A stretch of DNA of 64,000 nt from Comamonadaceae bacterium (GTDB lineage Bacteria > Pseudomonadota > Gammaproteobacteria > Burkholderiales > Burkholderiaceae_C), in NCBI GenBank assembly GCA_947447975.1, contig CANFLU010000001.1, positions 1-64,000 on the forward strand, read 5' to 3'. How positions within the stretch are numbered: position 1 is the stretch's first letter; the number at the start of each line of letters is the position of its first letter. The notes under the pieces are model-generated. The model was given only the letters and a program-made list of their open reading frames with translations, searched no databases and was not told the origin of the DNA. Made by a program: the position numbers and the translations under genes. Below are positions 8,629 through 18,179 of this stretch, one piece after another.

Positions 8629-8970
8629 CTATTTAACCGGGATGTCTGGATCTGATCCCTCGGCCTGCGCAGCGACTGGGCGCTTAGTTTGAGGGCCACG
8701 CACCGCCGCTTGACCTCGGATGCTGACGAAAAATGTGTTTTCTCCGCGCCCGGCAGCGGCATCCATGAGTGCGATCAGCGTCGCAAAATGAACTTCGGCA
8801 GACTCCTGCTCGCTGCCGCCAAAGCGGCAGACAAAGTCCCAGTAATCGCTTCCAGCGGGCAAACGCGCGCGGCGCTGGCGCGCGACATATTTGCGCACCG
8901 TGTGCTTGCTGGCCTCCAGCCAGCGCTCGCGTGCTCGGCCGGGGAGATCCAATTGGAAACTTTGCTTCAC
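8629..8970 (-). CDS. small protein, DUF6172-like
   Basis: This is a 113-residue soluble protein starting with GTG at 8970. It opens MKQSFQLDLPGRARERWLEA, then KHTVRKYVARQRRARLP and a DYWDFVCRFG motif, a pattern I associate with the DUF6172 family of Burkholderiales. The function is unknown. The Arg/Lys-rich first half suggests nucleic-acid contact, but that is speculation. It is on the same strand as, and downstream of, the malic enzyme gene (52-base gap), so the two may be co-transcribed. Confidence 0.6.
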   Translation of the reverse strand: MKQSFQLDLPGRARERWLEASKHTVRKYVARQRRARLPAGSDYWDFVCRFGGSEQESAEVHFATLIALMDAAAGRGENTFFVSIRGQAAVRGPQTKRPVAAQAEGSDPDIPVK

Positions 8971-9022
8971 AGGCGTACTCTTTTAAAAAAATAGGCTGCG
9001 TCTCTACGACGCTGCACGAAAC

Positions 9023-11371
9023 TTAGCGGTTGGCGTTGGCGTCGGCGACCGTCAGCGCCGTCATGTTGACGATACGCCGCACCGTGGTGCTGGCGGTCAG
9101 CACATGCACCGGCTTGGCCGCGCCCAGCAATACCGGCCCGATGGCAATATTGCCGCCGGCCGCGGTTTTGAGCAGGTTGTAGGCGATGTTGGCAGCGTCG
9201 ATATTGGGCAGCACCAGCAAATTGGCATCGCCTAGGAGCGTGGAATGGGGCATGAGCGACAGTCGGGCATGGCCGTCCAGCGCTACGTCGCCATGCATTT
9301 CGCCGTCTACCTCTAGCCAGGGCGCGTCGCGACGCAATATTTCCAAGGTGTGGCGCATCTTGACGGCGCTGGGCTCATTGCTGCTGCCGAAATTGGAGTG
9401 GCTGAGCAATGCCGCCTTGGGTTTAAAGCCAAAGCGCATCATTTCCTCGGCAGCCATGATGGTGATACGCGCCAATTCGGCCGCATTGGGGTCGTAATTG
9501 ACATGCGTGTCTACCAAAAACAACTGACGGCCCGGCAGCATAAGACCGTTCATGCAGGCATAAATGGGTACATCGCCACTACCGCCCTGGCGTTTGCCAA
9601 TCACTTGGTCGATATAACCGAGGTGTAGGGCGGTGGTACCCCAGGTGCCGCAGATCAGACCGTCTACATAGCCCTTATGCAGCAACATGGAGCCGATCAA
9701 CGTCAGGCGGCGGCGCATTTCAATTTTGGCTACCTGCACCGTCACACCTTTGCGCTCGGTCATGCGGTGGTAGGTCTGCCAAAAATCGCGGTAGCGCTCG
9801 TCGCTTTCCACGTTGACCACCGCATAGTCCTGGCCTTGGCGCAGGCGCAGGCCGAATTTCTCAATCCGCTCAGCGATGATTGCCGGCCGGCCAATGAGCG
9901 TGGGCATGGCAAGGCCCTCGTCGACAACGATTTGCACCGCACGCAACACCCGCTCGTCTTCGCCTTCGGCAAAGGCGACGCGCTTTTTCAAACCGTTTTT
10001 AGCCGCCGCAAATATCGGCTTCATGGTGGTGCCCGATGCATAGACAAAGGTCTGCAACTGCTCGCGATAAGCCTGCAAATCCTCCACTGGGCGCAAGGCC
10101 ACGCCGCTGTCCGCAGCCGCTTTGGCTACCGCCGGCGCGATCTTGATCATCAGACGCGGATCAAAGGGCTTGGGAATCAGGTATTCGGGGCCGAAAGCCA
10201 GTTGCTCGCCTGCATAGGCAGCTGCCACCACTTCGCTTTGCTCGGCTTGGGCTAATTCGGCAATGGCATACACAGCGGCGATCTCCATCTCCACGGTGAT
10301 GGTGGATGCACCCGCGTCGAGCGCGCCCCTGAAGATGTAGGGAAAACACAAAACGTTGTTGACCTGGTTGGGGTAGTCGCTGCGCCCGGTGGCCATGATG
10401 GCGTCGTCGCGTACGGCCTTCACCTCTTCAGGCAATATTTCAGGTGTGGGGTTGGCCAAGGCAAAAATCAAGGGGCGCGGCGCCATGCTTTGCACCATGT
10501 CAGGCTTGAGCACGCCACCGGCAGACAGGCCCAAAAACACATCGGCACCCGCCATGACTTCGCGCAGTGTGCGGGCATCGGTTTTTTGGGCGAACTCAAT
10601 TTTATCGGCGTCCATCAATTCGGTGCGGCCTTCATAGACAACGCCTGCCAGATCGGTGACGAAAATGTTTTTGCGCGGCACACCCAGTTTGACCAACAAA
10701 CTCAGGCAAGCCAGCGCGGCAGCGCCTGCGCCCGAAGTGACAAGCTTGATGTCCTTGAGTTCTTTGCCTACTACCTTGAGACCATTGAGCAGGGCTGCTC
10801 CGACGACGATGGCGGTGCCATGCTGGTCATCGTGAAACACTGGGATTTTCATGCGCTCGCGCAGCTTGCGCTCGACGTAAAAACAATCAGGGGCTTTGAT
10901 ATCTTCCAAATTGATGCCGCCAAACGTAGGCTCTAGCGAGGCGATGATGTCCACCAGCTTGTCCAGGTCGTGCTTTTCGTTGATTTCAATGTCAAACACA
11001 TCGATGCCAGCGAATTTTTTAAACAAAACCGCCTTGCCCTCCATCACCGGCTTGGCAGCCAGAGGCCCAATGTCGCCCAATCCGAGCACGGCCGTTCCGT
11101 TGGTGATGACCGCGACCAGGTTGCCCCGGCTGGTGTACTTGAAGGCGTTATTGGGGTCTTTGACGATTTCCTCGCAGGGGGCAGCGACCCCGGGCGAATA
11201 GGCCAGCGCCAAATCATGCTGGTTGACCAGTTGGGTGGTTGGCGCAATCGAAATTTTCCCAGGGTTGGGGTATTGGTGGTATTCCAGCGCGGCACGTCGC
11301 AGTTCGGCCCGCTTATCAGCCGCCTGCGCATCGGCAGCCTGGGGGGGAGAGGTGGGTGCGTCGTGGGCCAT
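9023..11371 (-). CDS. maeB: NADP-dependent malic enzyme with phosphotransacetylase-like domain
   Basis: This is a 782-residue MaeB-type enzyme converting malate to pyruvate and CO2 with NADPH formation. The N-terminal half holds the malic domain ([20 protein letters not shown]) and the NAD-binding domain ([13 protein letters not shown]). The C-terminal part from about residue 440 is a phosphate acetyl/butyryl-transferase-like domain, which in this family is regulatory (acetyl-CoA binding) rather than catalytic. The ATG follows AAGGAAG. The length matches the family. It would supply NADPH and pyruvate during growth on C4 acids. Confidence 0.96.
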   Translation of the reverse strand: MAHDAPTSPPQAADAQAADKRAELRRAALEYHQYPNPGKISIAPTTQLVNQHDLALAYSPGVAAPCEEIVKDPNNAFKYTSRGNLVAVITNGTAVLGLGDIGPLAAKPVMEGKAVLFKKFAGIDVFDIEINEKHDLDKLVDIIASLEPTFGGINLEDIKAPDCFYVERKLRERMKIPVFHDDQHGTAIVVGAALLNGLKVVGKELKDIKLVTSGAGAAALACLSLLVKLGVPRKNIFVTDLAGVVYEGRTELMDADKIEFAQKTDARTLREVMAGADVFLGLSAGGVLKPDMVQSMAPRPLIFALANPTPEILPEEVKAVRDDAIMATGRSDYPNQVNNVLCFPYIFRGALDAGASTITVEMEIAAVYAIAELAQAEQSEVVAAAYAGEQLAFGPEYLIPKPFDPRLMIKIAPAVAKAAADSGVALRPVEDLQAYREQLQTFVYASGTTMKPIFAAAKNGLKKRVAFAEGEDERVLRAVQIVVDEGLAMPTLIGRPAIIAERIEKFGLRLRQGQDYAVVNVESDERYRDFWQTYHRMTERKGVTVQVAKIEMRRRLTLIGSMLLHKGYVDGLICGTWGTTALHLGYIDQVIGKRQGGSGDVPIYACMNGLMLPGRQLFLVDTHVNYDPNAAELARITIMAAEEMMRFGFKPKAALLSHSNFGSSNEPSAVKMRHTLEILRRDAPWLEVDGEMHGDVALDGHARLSLMPHSTLLGDANLLVLPNIDAANIAYNLLKTAAGGNIAIGPVLLGAAKPVHVLTASTTVRRIVNMTALTVADANANR

Positions 11372-11526
11372 CGTGCTTCCTTGTGCGCCAACCGGCGTGC
11401 TTGTAACCGGGGCGATCTGCCTGTGAGAGAGCCAATTGTAGTCAGGGGTGTTTGCAAGCTAATTTCACAACGCCCCAGGCGGGCAAGCGTTTGGCGGCCG
11501 GCCCTATACGTACTTGCCGCGTTGGG

Positions 11527-12756
11527 CTACAGCACGGTCATTTTGGCCAACTCCATGCGCCTCGAGCTTTGCTTACCCGTCAGCACAAAGCCGCGCTGCT
11601 GCCCCGCCTCGTCCACAAAGCGCCATGCGCCACCGGCCTCGGGCTCCACGCCCGCATCTTGGGTCCACTGGCCGCTGAGGTTCGGATGGGGGGCTGCCAC
11701 CACGATGGGAAGCGCCGGCGTTTTCACCGCTACCGGCATCAAGGGAAAGACCAGTTCCGTAGGCTGCCCGGCCAAGGTAGCAGCCAGGGCTTTGGCCGCG
11801 TTCATGATGGGCATGACATAGGGCAGCACACGCCCCCCGGCGCTGGCATATTGGGCGCAATCGCCCAAGGCGTAGACATGGGCTGCACTGGTTTGCAAGT
11901 GCGCGTCCACCACAATACCGCGCTCGCAGACGATGCCCGCCGCGCTAGCCAATGCCGCGTTGGCGCGCAAGCCCACCGCACTTAGCACCGCGTCGACCTG
12001 TAGGCTGCTGCCATCGGCCAAGACTGCCTGCAAGCGCCCCGAGGGCGCATGTGCGTCCAGGCTTTGCACCGTAGTCCCCAGATGCCAGGCCACGCCTTGC
12101 GCCTGTAAAGCCGCTTGCAGCTGTTCGCCTGCACCAGCGGGCAACAACAAGGCCAAGGGACGGGGCGAGGGATCGACCACGTGCACGCCATAGCCGCCGA
12201 TGAGCAAATCGTTGGCGAATTCGCAGCCGATCAAACCGGCGCCTATGACTAGCACCGTTTGGGGGGCGGCGCCTAACGCCTCATGGAAAGAGGCCAAGTC
12301 TTCTAAATGATTGATGGATTGCACTTGTGCCGCCGCACTGCCTGCCATGGGCAGGCGTATCGGGTCGGCGCCTGTGGCCAGCACCAGATCGCCGTAACCC
12401 AAGCTGCGTGACTGGCCCGCCGCGTCGTCATAACTGAGCGTACGCGCAAGCGTATTGAGACTGCGCACCTGGGTATGCGGCAGCAACTGAACTTGCAATG
12501 TCTCGGCCATTTTGGCCGCGGGCGTGGTAATTAACTGCGCTGCCGAGCGCTTTTGGGCCAGCGCATTGGACAGCGTAGGCTTGGCATAAAAGTCAGCGCT
12601 GTCGCTGCTTAGCATCACGATGCTGCGCTGCGCATCCAGCTTGCGCAGCTCACGCACCACCGTCCATGCCGCCAGCCCCGCGCCAACAATGACCAAAGGC
12701 AAAGCTTGCGGCGCATCAGGGCCGGTGGCGGGCGCATGCACGGGAATGTCGCTCAC
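11527..12756 (-). CDS. rubredoxin-NAD(+) reductase
   Basis: This is a 409-residue FAD-dependent oxidoreductase. The N-terminal FAD motif ([16 protein letters not shown]), a second dinucleotide motif for NAD(P)H ([16 protein letters not shown]) and a C-terminal FAD contact ([12 protein letters not shown]) are present. It starts with GTG overlapping the rubredoxin stop by 4 bases (GTGA), so the two are translationally coupled. It should pass electrons from NAD(P)H to the rubredoxin, which in turn reduces the rubrerythrin encoded first in the run. A role with an alkane hydroxylase is the alternative use of this pair, but no such gene is nearby. Confidence 0.92.
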   Translation of the reverse strand: MSDIPVHAPATGPDAPQALPLVIVGAGLAAWTVVRELRKLDAQRSIVMLSSDSADFYAKPTLSNALAQKRSAAQLITTPAAKMAETLQVQLLPHTQVRSLNTLARTLSYDDAAGQSRSLGYGDLVLATGADPIRLPMAGSAAAQVQSINHLEDLASFHEALGAAPQTVLVIGAGLIGCEFANDLLIGGYGVHVVDPSPRPLALLLPAGAGEQLQAALQAQGVAWHLGTTVQSLDAHAPSGRLQAVLADGSSLQVDAVLSAVGLRANAALASAAGIVCERGIVVDAHLQTSAAHVYALGDCAQYASAGGRVLPYVMPIMNAAKALAATLAGQPTELVFPLMPVAVKTPALPIVVAAPHPNLSGQWTQDAGVEPEAGGAWRFVDEAGQQRGFVLTGKQSSRRMELAKMTVL

Positions 12757-12917
12757 ACCGGGACCAGTTCAAAGTCCGCCTTGGCAACACCGCAATCAGG
12801 GCAGGCCCAGCTCTCAGGCACATGTGCCCACAAGGTGCCGGGCGCAATACCGTCTTCGGGCCGGCCAGCCGCTTCGTCATACACAAATCCACACACGATA
12901 CAGACATAGGTTTTCAT
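12753..12917 (-). CDS. rubredoxin
   Basis: This is a 54-residue single-domain rubredoxin too short for a usual gene-length cutoff. It starts [10 protein letters not shown] and has the two Fe-binding knuckles C6-x2-C9 and C39-x2-C42 (ACPDCG), with the aromatic core (Tyr4, Tyr13, Trp30, Trp37) of the family. It is a one-electron carrier between the reductase downstream (4-base overlap) and the rubrerythrin upstream (56 bases away). The rubrerythrin here lacks the fused rubredoxin domain, so this gene supplies it in trans. Confidence 0.95.
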   Translation of the reverse strand: MKTYVCIVCGFVYDEAAGRPEDGIAPGTLWAHVPESWACPDCGVAKADFELVPV

Positions 12918-12973
12918 TGGGTTTTCTCTCGGATCAAAATTAAACAGGGTTTGGTGCCAGGGGGGTGGTGCAA

Positions 12974-13483
12974 TCAGGCGGCTAATGTAGCCAAAACCGC
13001 TTGGTAGTGCTGGGCATGCCGCTGCTCTACCTTGGCTAGTGCAGCAAAACGCTTTTGCGCTTTTTCCAAAGTCGCCCGGCGCACCTGGGCTTCTCGCAGC
13101 GCTTGGGCAAAACTAGCCGCGTGCTCTTTGCTCTCGGCGATTTGGGCGTCGATTTCTTCCACCGCTGCAGCATTGCCTTCGTTTTCGGCCGTCTGACGAA
13201 AGCCGGGGTACATCTCACTGTACTCATAGGTCTCTCCATCGATCGCGATTTGCAAGGCTTTAGCCGGCGTCATATCGGCTTTGGGATAGAGCAAATCCAA
13301 ATGCCCAAAGGCGTGCTGCACCTCTTGGGCCGCAGTTTCTTCAAAGGCGCGGGCGGTGGCCTCGTCGCCCATCTCGCGCGCTAGTTTGGCGAAATAGCGG
13401 TATTTGATGTGGGCCATGGATTCACCCGCAAAAGCGGCCTCCAGGTTGGCAATGGTTTTGATCTCGGGACGGGTAGCGGACAT
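12974..13483 (-). CDS. rubrerythrin (diiron domain only)
   Basis: This is a 169-residue ferritin-like diiron protein that reduces hydrogen peroxide. The start is set at 13483 because AAGGAG lies 7 bases upstream. An upstream in-frame Met adds six non-conserved residues. Ligand motifs follow the rubrerythrin order: AGES (Glu21), EVQH (Glu54, His57), [10 protein letters not shown] (Glu87, Glu90) and KEH (Glu120, His121). There is no C-terminal rubredoxin domain. Instead a [10 protein letters not shown] tail is present. It leads an operon with rubredoxin and its reductase, forming a complete NAD(P)H-peroxidase chain. Confidence 0.92.
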   Translation of the reverse strand: MSATRPEIKTIANLEAAFAGESMAHIKYRYFAKLAREMGDEATARAFEETAAQEVQHAFGHLDLLYPKADMTPAKALQIAIDGETYEYSEMYPGFRQTAENEGNAAAVEEIDAQIAESKEHAASFAQALREAQVRRATLEKAQKRFAALAKVEQRHAQHYQAVLATLAA

Positions 13484-13556
13484 TGAAAGACTCCTTGTCA
13501 TTGAACAATTTACCGATTGAAGAATTCAATTGGTACGAAAGGAATGATAGGCGCTT

Positions 13557-13585
13557 ATTATAAATAAAGCCAATTAAATATCCCT
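13557..13585 (-). promoter_or_regulatory. rubrerythrin operon promoter
   Basis: On the minus strand a perfect TATAAT (13562-13557) lies about 75 bases before the rubrerythrin ATG. The hexamer 17 bases upstream (AGGGAT) is a poor -35 match. A good -10 with a weak -35 is typical of promoters that need an activator, and a dyad operator candidate lies immediately upstream. Confidence 0.55.
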
Positions 13586-13586
13586 A

Positions 13587-13608
13587 ATCAATTGATAGCG
13601 TCTATCAA
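13587..13608. promoter_or_regulatory. overlapping palindromes, candidate activator site
   Basis: Two perfect dyads overlap: ATCAATTGAT (13587-13596) and TTGATAG-CGT-CTATCAA (13592-13608). They abut the -35 position of the rubrerythrin promoter, where LysR-type activators such as OxyR normally bind. The half-site spacing is not the textbook OxyR ATAG-N7-CTAT, so the regulator is left open. Confidence 0.5.
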
Positions 13609-13631
13609 GATGGGTGCATGAGCTTGCCGGC

Positions 13632-13650
13632 GGCCCGCGCCAGGCGGGCC
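13632..13650 (-). terminator. stem-loop after the TonB-receptor gene
   Basis: Arms GGCCCGC/GCGGGCC enclose a 5-base loop 15 bases past the receptor stop codon. The stem is strong but lacks a T-run, so termination may be weak or factor-assisted. Confidence 0.4.
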
Positions 13651-13664
13651 TACCAAGGACAGGT

Positions 13665-15968
13665 CTACAGCTTCAATTCCAGCCTGGCTTGCAAGTTCGG
13701 AGTGCTTGGCGCCGTGTTTTGCGTTGTCGAGCGAATAGGCAAGCCATTGCTTTGCGTCGACAGCAAGGTGCCGCCGCTCTGGTAGTCCCGGGCCAGCAAG
13801 TTGCTGGCCGACAGCCGCAGTTGCGCGCGCGGGCTAAATATCCACAGCGCTGAGGCGTCGAGCACCCATTTGTCCCCCTGCCAGACTTCTTGATCATCGG
13901 CCAGACGGGTGGCGTAGCCGGGCGTCCAGTTGATATTGCCACTCAAACGCAATGGCAGGTCGGTGAGGCGGTAGTCGGCCCCCAGGTTGAGTGTGCCGTC
14001 TGGCTGTTGCTCCAGACGGTTGTTGGGGCCGCTAAGCGAAGTCAAGCGTGACTGCAAGAGGCTCATATTGGCGCGCAGATCCACTGCGGGCGATTCCGGA
14101 TAAATTTCGCGCAAGCGAAATTTGGCTTCCAATTCCAGGCCACTCGTTATTGCGCTACCCACGTTTTGCATGCGTGAAACCCAGCGCCGCTCATCGGCCC
14201 AGGCCACGGCTTCCAGTGCTGTTTGCGCACGCATCAAGTTATCAATTTGCCGCACAAACACATTGGCGCTAAGTAAGCCGCCGCCGGGCAAATAGTGTTC
14301 GTATGCAGTATCGATACCCAAGGCCAATTCGGGTTGCAGGTTCGGGTTGCCGGCACCATCTGGGTGCAGTGCACTATTGGCACCCCGATCCGGAAAGAAA
14401 GGGTTGATGGTTGGCCGTGCAATCAGTCGCCCCAGATCGGGTGAGCGATAACTGCGCGTCAGGCTCACGCGGATCTGGTCTTTCGCGGCGAGGTCTGGGC
14501 GCCACACTGCATGCAATAAGGGCGTGAGTACCGCACTTTGATTGCTCACCGTGCCTTGGCCCTGACCTGCTGAACCGCTGATGTTGATAGCTTCCCAGCG
14601 CAGCCCGGCATGGGCGGCCCAGTGCGGGTTGATATCCCATTCGTCCTGCGCATACAAGGCTACACGCCGGCTGCTCGCAGACACATCGCCGTCGAAATCG
14701 GCGAGCGGATTTTGGCCGTCGCGCAAGCTGCTGGCACTTTGTTCGCGCTGGTTCATCTCCAGTTCCAGCCCGCTGACCAGGCTGTGTGCTTCGGCAATCA
14801 GCAATGAATATTTGCCACTGCTATTCCAGGTGGTGTCGCTTTGCGCCGACTCCTGCGCCAAGGGCAAGGCGCCCTTAGAGCCACCGCTTTGCAAGGTGTT
14901 CGCGCTGTTATTCCAGGTGCTGCGACCCAGGTTGTTGTTCAGTACCAGACGTGCACCATCGTCCAAGCGACGGCTCCAACTGGTGCCCAGGCGCAACATA
15001 GCAAAGCGGTTATCACTGGCCGTTTCGCTCAATGCGTAAGGTAGCGTTCCGCCACTTTGGCTGAGTGTGCTGCTGGACTGGCCCTGGTTGTGACTCATGA
15101 TCAACATCGGCATCAGCACCAAGCCATCGCTGCCCCATTGCAGCCGACCGTTGGCATGCAACATGTCACGTTTGCTTTGCGCGCGGACCACCTCTTGCGT
15201 GCTTTGCACCACCGTGGGTGGGCCCGGCGGGGCCAAGCTCTCTGTGCTCGTCGTTTTGCTTTCGTCGTTGCCGCGATCCATATGCATCGCAGACAGCGTC
15301 AGGCTATAGGCCAGTCCGTCCACTGTGTCGCTGCGCGACCAGGAGGCACCGGGCGCCGCTTTGCCGCTTTCCAGGCCTGCGCCTAACTGAAGGTTATTGA
15401 GGTATTTGACATACCCGCCACGCGTAATGATGTTGATAGTGCCGGCAATAGCACGCGCACCAGTCTCGGCGGTGGGCGCGCGCATGATCTCTATGCGCTC
15501 GACCTGCTCGGGCAAGATGTCCTCAAGGGAGAAACCGCGCGGCGCGCGCTCACCATCAATCATGATTTGCGTGTAGCCATTACCTAAGCCCCGCATCGCA
15601 GGCGGCCCGCCGCGCCCCGGCCTGCCGCTACTGACAATGCCTGGCAAGCGCTTGAGCAATTCACCCATAGAGCTGTCGCCATAGCGCTCGATCTCTTCGC
15701 GACCCACAATGATTTTTGCAGCGGTGGAAAGCCGTCGTGTATCGCTCTCCAGATTGGCGCGTATTTCCACCGGCTTGAGTGCGTTCTGCGGCGGTCTCGC
15801 CGGGTCCGGCGCCTGCGCAGACGGTGGTCTGCTTTGCGCTCCAGCCTTGTCTTGCGCGCTTTCGGCCACCGCGGGCATGCCGGGATTTTGCGGCATTTCT
15901 TGCGCGCCCAAGTGGGCGGCGAGCACGGTCAGCAAACCGAAGAAAAAACGGTGATGGTTACGTAGCAT
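13665..15968 (-). CDS. TonB-dependent outer-membrane receptor
   Basis: This is a 767-residue receptor with a signal peptide (cleavage near GAQE, residue about 24), a Pro/Ala-rich spacer, an N-terminal plug domain (residues about 65-190, with GGPPAMRGLGNGYTQIMIDGER and INIITRGG) and a long beta-barrel ending in the aromatic-rich LQARLELKL. It imports a substrate with energy from TonB/ExbBD, which are not in this window. Siderophore, vitamin or other ligand cannot be told from sequence alone. It starts 3 bases after the aminopeptidase gene, so it is in the same transcript, an unusual location for an iron receptor. Confidence 0.92.
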   Translation of the reverse strand: MLRNHHRFFFGLLTVLAAHLGAQEMPQNPGMPAVAESAQDKAGAQSRPPSAQAPDPARPPQNALKPVEIRANLESDTRRLSTAAKIIVGREEIERYGDSSMGELLKRLPGIVSSGRPGRGGPPAMRGLGNGYTQIMIDGERAPRGFSLEDILPEQVERIEIMRAPTAETGARAIAGTINIITRGGYVKYLNNLQLGAGLESGKAAPGASWSRSDTVDGLAYSLTLSAMHMDRGNDESKTTSTESLAPPGPPTVVQSTQEVVRAQSKRDMLHANGRLQWGSDGLVLMPMLIMSHNQGQSSSTLSQSGGTLPYALSETASDNRFAMLRLGTSWSRRLDDGARLVLNNNLGRSTWNNSANTLQSGGSKGALPLAQESAQSDTTWNSSGKYSLLIAEAHSLVSGLELEMNQREQSASSLRDGQNPLADFDGDVSASSRRVALYAQDEWDINPHWAAHAGLRWEAINISGSAGQGQGTVSNQSAVLTPLLHAVWRPDLAAKDQIRVSLTRSYRSPDLGRLIARPTINPFFPDRGANSALHPDGAGNPNLQPELALGIDTAYEHYLPGGGLLSANVFVRQIDNLMRAQTALEAVAWADERRWVSRMQNVGSAITSGLELEAKFRLREIYPESPAVDLRANMSLLQSRLTSLSGPNNRLEQQPDGTLNLGADYRLTDLPLRLSGNINWTPGYATRLADDQEVWQGDKWVLDASALWIFSPRAQLRLSASNLLARDYQSGGTLLSTQSNGLPIRSTTQNTAPSTPNLQARLELKL

Positions 15969-15971
15969 TGT

Positions 15972-17372
15972 TTAGGCGCGCATTAACGCTTCGATCGCAT
16001 CGGGCTCGACCGGCACCCCGCGGCTGATCAACTCGCAACCTTGCTCGGTCACGATGGCGTCATCCTCAATGCGAATGCCGATGTGGTGGAATCGCTCAGG
16101 CACCCCCGGCGCCGGCCGCACATAAATGCCCGGCTCAATCGTCAAGACCATGCCCGGGCGCAAGATGCGCGCCGGCCGGTCGACTATCGGCTGGCCCGTT
16201 AACGCGTCTTTGCGGACACTGGTTTTACCCAATTCAGAAGGCTCGGTATAAGCACCGCAGTCATGCACATCGCGCCCTAGCCAGTGACCGGTGCGGTGCA
16301 TATAAAACTGAAAATACGCCCGCTTGTCTATGACGTCCTGCACGGTTCCTACCTTGTTTTTGTCGAGCAAGCCTACATCCAGCATGCCTTGCGCCAACAC
16401 AGCCACGCTGGCCTCATGCGGGTCGGTAAAGCGCGCGCCGGCCTGCGTGGCGCCGATGGCCGCCACTTGCGCGGCCAGTACCAGTTCATATAGCGCACGC
16501 TGCGGCCCGGTAAATGTGCCGTCGGCCGGGAAGGTGCGGGTGATATCCGAGGCATAGCCATCGAGTTCGCAACCGGCATCGATCAAGACCAGTTCGCCGG
16601 GGCGCACCAAGGCCGTGTCAGCCCGGTAGTGCAAGACGCAGGCATTGGCTCCCGCTGCCACGATGGAGGTATAGGCTGGCGACTGCGCGCCGTGGCGGCG
16701 AAACTCGTGCAACAACTCGGCCTCTAAATGGTACTCGCGCACCTCCTGGCCGGCACGCAGCATATGGGCACTGGTTTGCATGGCACGCAGGTGGGCCCCT
16801 GCGCTAATTTGCCCTGCCCGGCGCATCGTGTCTTGCTCTTGCGCGTCTTTGATCAGGCGCATTTCGTCTAGTACGGTGCACAAGTCTTGCTGCGCGCCAG
16901 GGCACAGCGCGCCGTAGCGCGCTCGATCACGCAATTGCTGCAAAGCCGTTTGAATGCGTGCTTCTAAACCGCTATGGGTGGCAAACGGGTACCAAACACG
17001 GTCGCACCCATCCAGCAAGGCGGGCAGGCGCGTCTCCAATTCGGATAGGGCATACGCCTCGTCCACACCGAGCGCCGCCGGTGCCGCTTGAGGACCTAAG
17101 CGATAACCGTCCCAAATCTCACGCTCCAAATCTTTGGGCTGGCAAAACAAAATGCTTTTGCCATTGCCCGTGATGACCAGCCAAGCGCCCGGCTCGGAAA
17201 AACCACACAGATAATGAAAGTAACTATCAAAGCGGTAAGGGAAATCGGCGTCGCGATTGCGGCGCTGCTCCGGCGCAGTGGGCACGATCGCCAGGCCGCG
17301 CGGGCCGATCTGGTTGGCCACCTGGGCGCGGCGGGACGGGTACATGCTGGTATTCATGGATGCGTAGCTCAT
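15972..17372 (-). CDS. pepP: Xaa-Pro aminopeptidase (aminopeptidase P)
   Basis: This is a 466-residue M24 metallopeptidase that removes N-terminal residues before proline. The dinuclear Mn ligands are all visible in the C-terminal pita-bread domain: Asp in LIDAGCELDGYASDITRTF (two Asp), His in HRTGHWLGRDVHD, Glu in LTIEPGIYV and Glu in IRIEDDAIV. The N-terminal domain begins YPSRRAQVANQI. I use the ATG at 17372, which overlaps the stop of the upstream nucleotidyltransferase as ATGA. The frame is open further upstream but only by overlapping that gene. Confidence 0.95.
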   Translation of the reverse strand: MSYASMNTSMYPSRRAQVANQIGPRGLAIVPTAPEQRRNRDADFPYRFDSYFHYLCGFSEPGAWLVITGNGKSILFCQPKDLEREIWDGYRLGPQAAPAALGVDEAYALSELETRLPALLDGCDRVWYPFATHSGLEARIQTALQQLRDRARYGALCPGAQQDLCTVLDEMRLIKDAQEQDTMRRAGQISAGAHLRAMQTSAHMLRAGQEVREYHLEAELLHEFRRHGAQSPAYTSIVAAGANACVLHYRADTALVRPGELVLIDAGCELDGYASDITRTFPADGTFTGPQRALYELVLAAQVAAIGATQAGARFTDPHEASVAVLAQGMLDVGLLDKNKVGTVQDVIDKRAYFQFYMHRTGHWLGRDVHDCGAYTEPSELGKTSVRKDALTGQPIVDRPARILRPGMVLTIEPGIYVRPAPGVPERFHHIGIRIEDDAIVTEQGCELISRGVPVEPDAIEALMRA

Positions 17373-18166
17373 CGGGTGGAAGATTCGTTCAATGCCTGCA
17401 AGCGCTGGGGGGTGCCGACATCCGTCCAAAGGCCGGTGTACAGACTTGCGCTGACCCGGCCCTGGTCCATTGCCGCACGCAACAAAGGGGCTAAGGGTGC
17501 TTTCTCCCCCTGTGCATTACCCGGCGCAATACTGCACCAGGGTGGTGCAAACAGCGCAGCACGGTACAGACCAATGGTGCTGTAAGTGTAGCGTTGTGCC
17601 AGACTATCGGAGGGCAGGTTCAGCGCCAACGCAGAGACATGGCTTTCACTTGCATCCATGGTCGTCAGACCAAAGTCGCCGCGGGGGTTGTGCGCCGGGT
17701 TGGGCACTAGCCAAATATGGGCCAGTTTGTCGCTGGCGGCAAAACTTGCCACGGCCTGGGCCTCGAACGCAAAGTCGGGTGCGTACACGTCGCCAGCCAG
17801 GACCCAAAAAATCGGGTCGGGGCCCAGGCCTGCGCACAGCAGGGGCAGCGCACGGGCAATACCACCTGCCGTTTCCAACGCATAGCCGAAATCCTGTCCT
17901 TCGTGGGAATAGCGCAAGGACATAGGCGCTTCTAACGCGGCTTGCGTGGGGCTGTGCTGCGTACCCAAGCGGGGCGCAAACTGCTCGCCTAGCCAGGCGG
18001 TATTGATCACCGTGCAGGCCACACCGGCCCGGGCCAGCGCATCCAAATGCCAAAGTGCAAGCGCTTTGCCCCGCACTTGCAGCAAAGGTTTGGGGCAGGC
18101 ATCGGTGAGCGGGCGCATGCGTTCGCCGCGCCCCGCGGCCAGCAGCATGGCATGTACCGGCGTCAA
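17369..18166 (-). CDS. murU: N-acetylmuramate 1-phosphate uridylyltransferase
   Basis: This is a nucleotidyltransferase of the MurU type, with the signature MLLAAGRGERMRPLTDACPKPLL at the N-terminus and WVLAGDVYAPDF in the middle. MurU makes UDP-MurNAc in cell-wall recycling. The open frame extends to 18334 but its first 56 residues overlap the preceding gene and are low-complexity Arg-rich, so I start at a TTG (18166) giving MTPVHAMLLAAG. An ATG at 18148 is the alternative. It lies between a flavin oxidoreductase and pepP. The partner kinase AmgK, often next to murU and pepP, is not beside it. Confidence 0.82.
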   Translation of the reverse strand: MTPVHAMLLAAGRGERMRPLTDACPKPLLQVRGKALALWHLDALARAGVACTVINTAWLGEQFAPRLGTQHSPTQAALEAPMSLRYSHEGQDFGYALETAGGIARALPLLCAGLGPDPIFWVLAGDVYAPDFAFEAQAVASFAASDKLAHIWLVPNPAHNPRGDFGLTTMDASESHVSALALNLPSDSLAQRYTYSTIGLYRAALFAPPWCSIAPGNAQGEKAPLAPLLRAAMDQGRVSASLYTGLWTDVGTPQRLQALNESSTR

Positions 18167-18179
18167 GCGCGTCAAAAGC

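Noticed and set aside
13587-13608. Calling the rubrerythrin dyad a definite OxyR site
   Set aside because: The half-sites do not fit the ATAG-N7-CTAT spacing, so only a generic operator is claimed.
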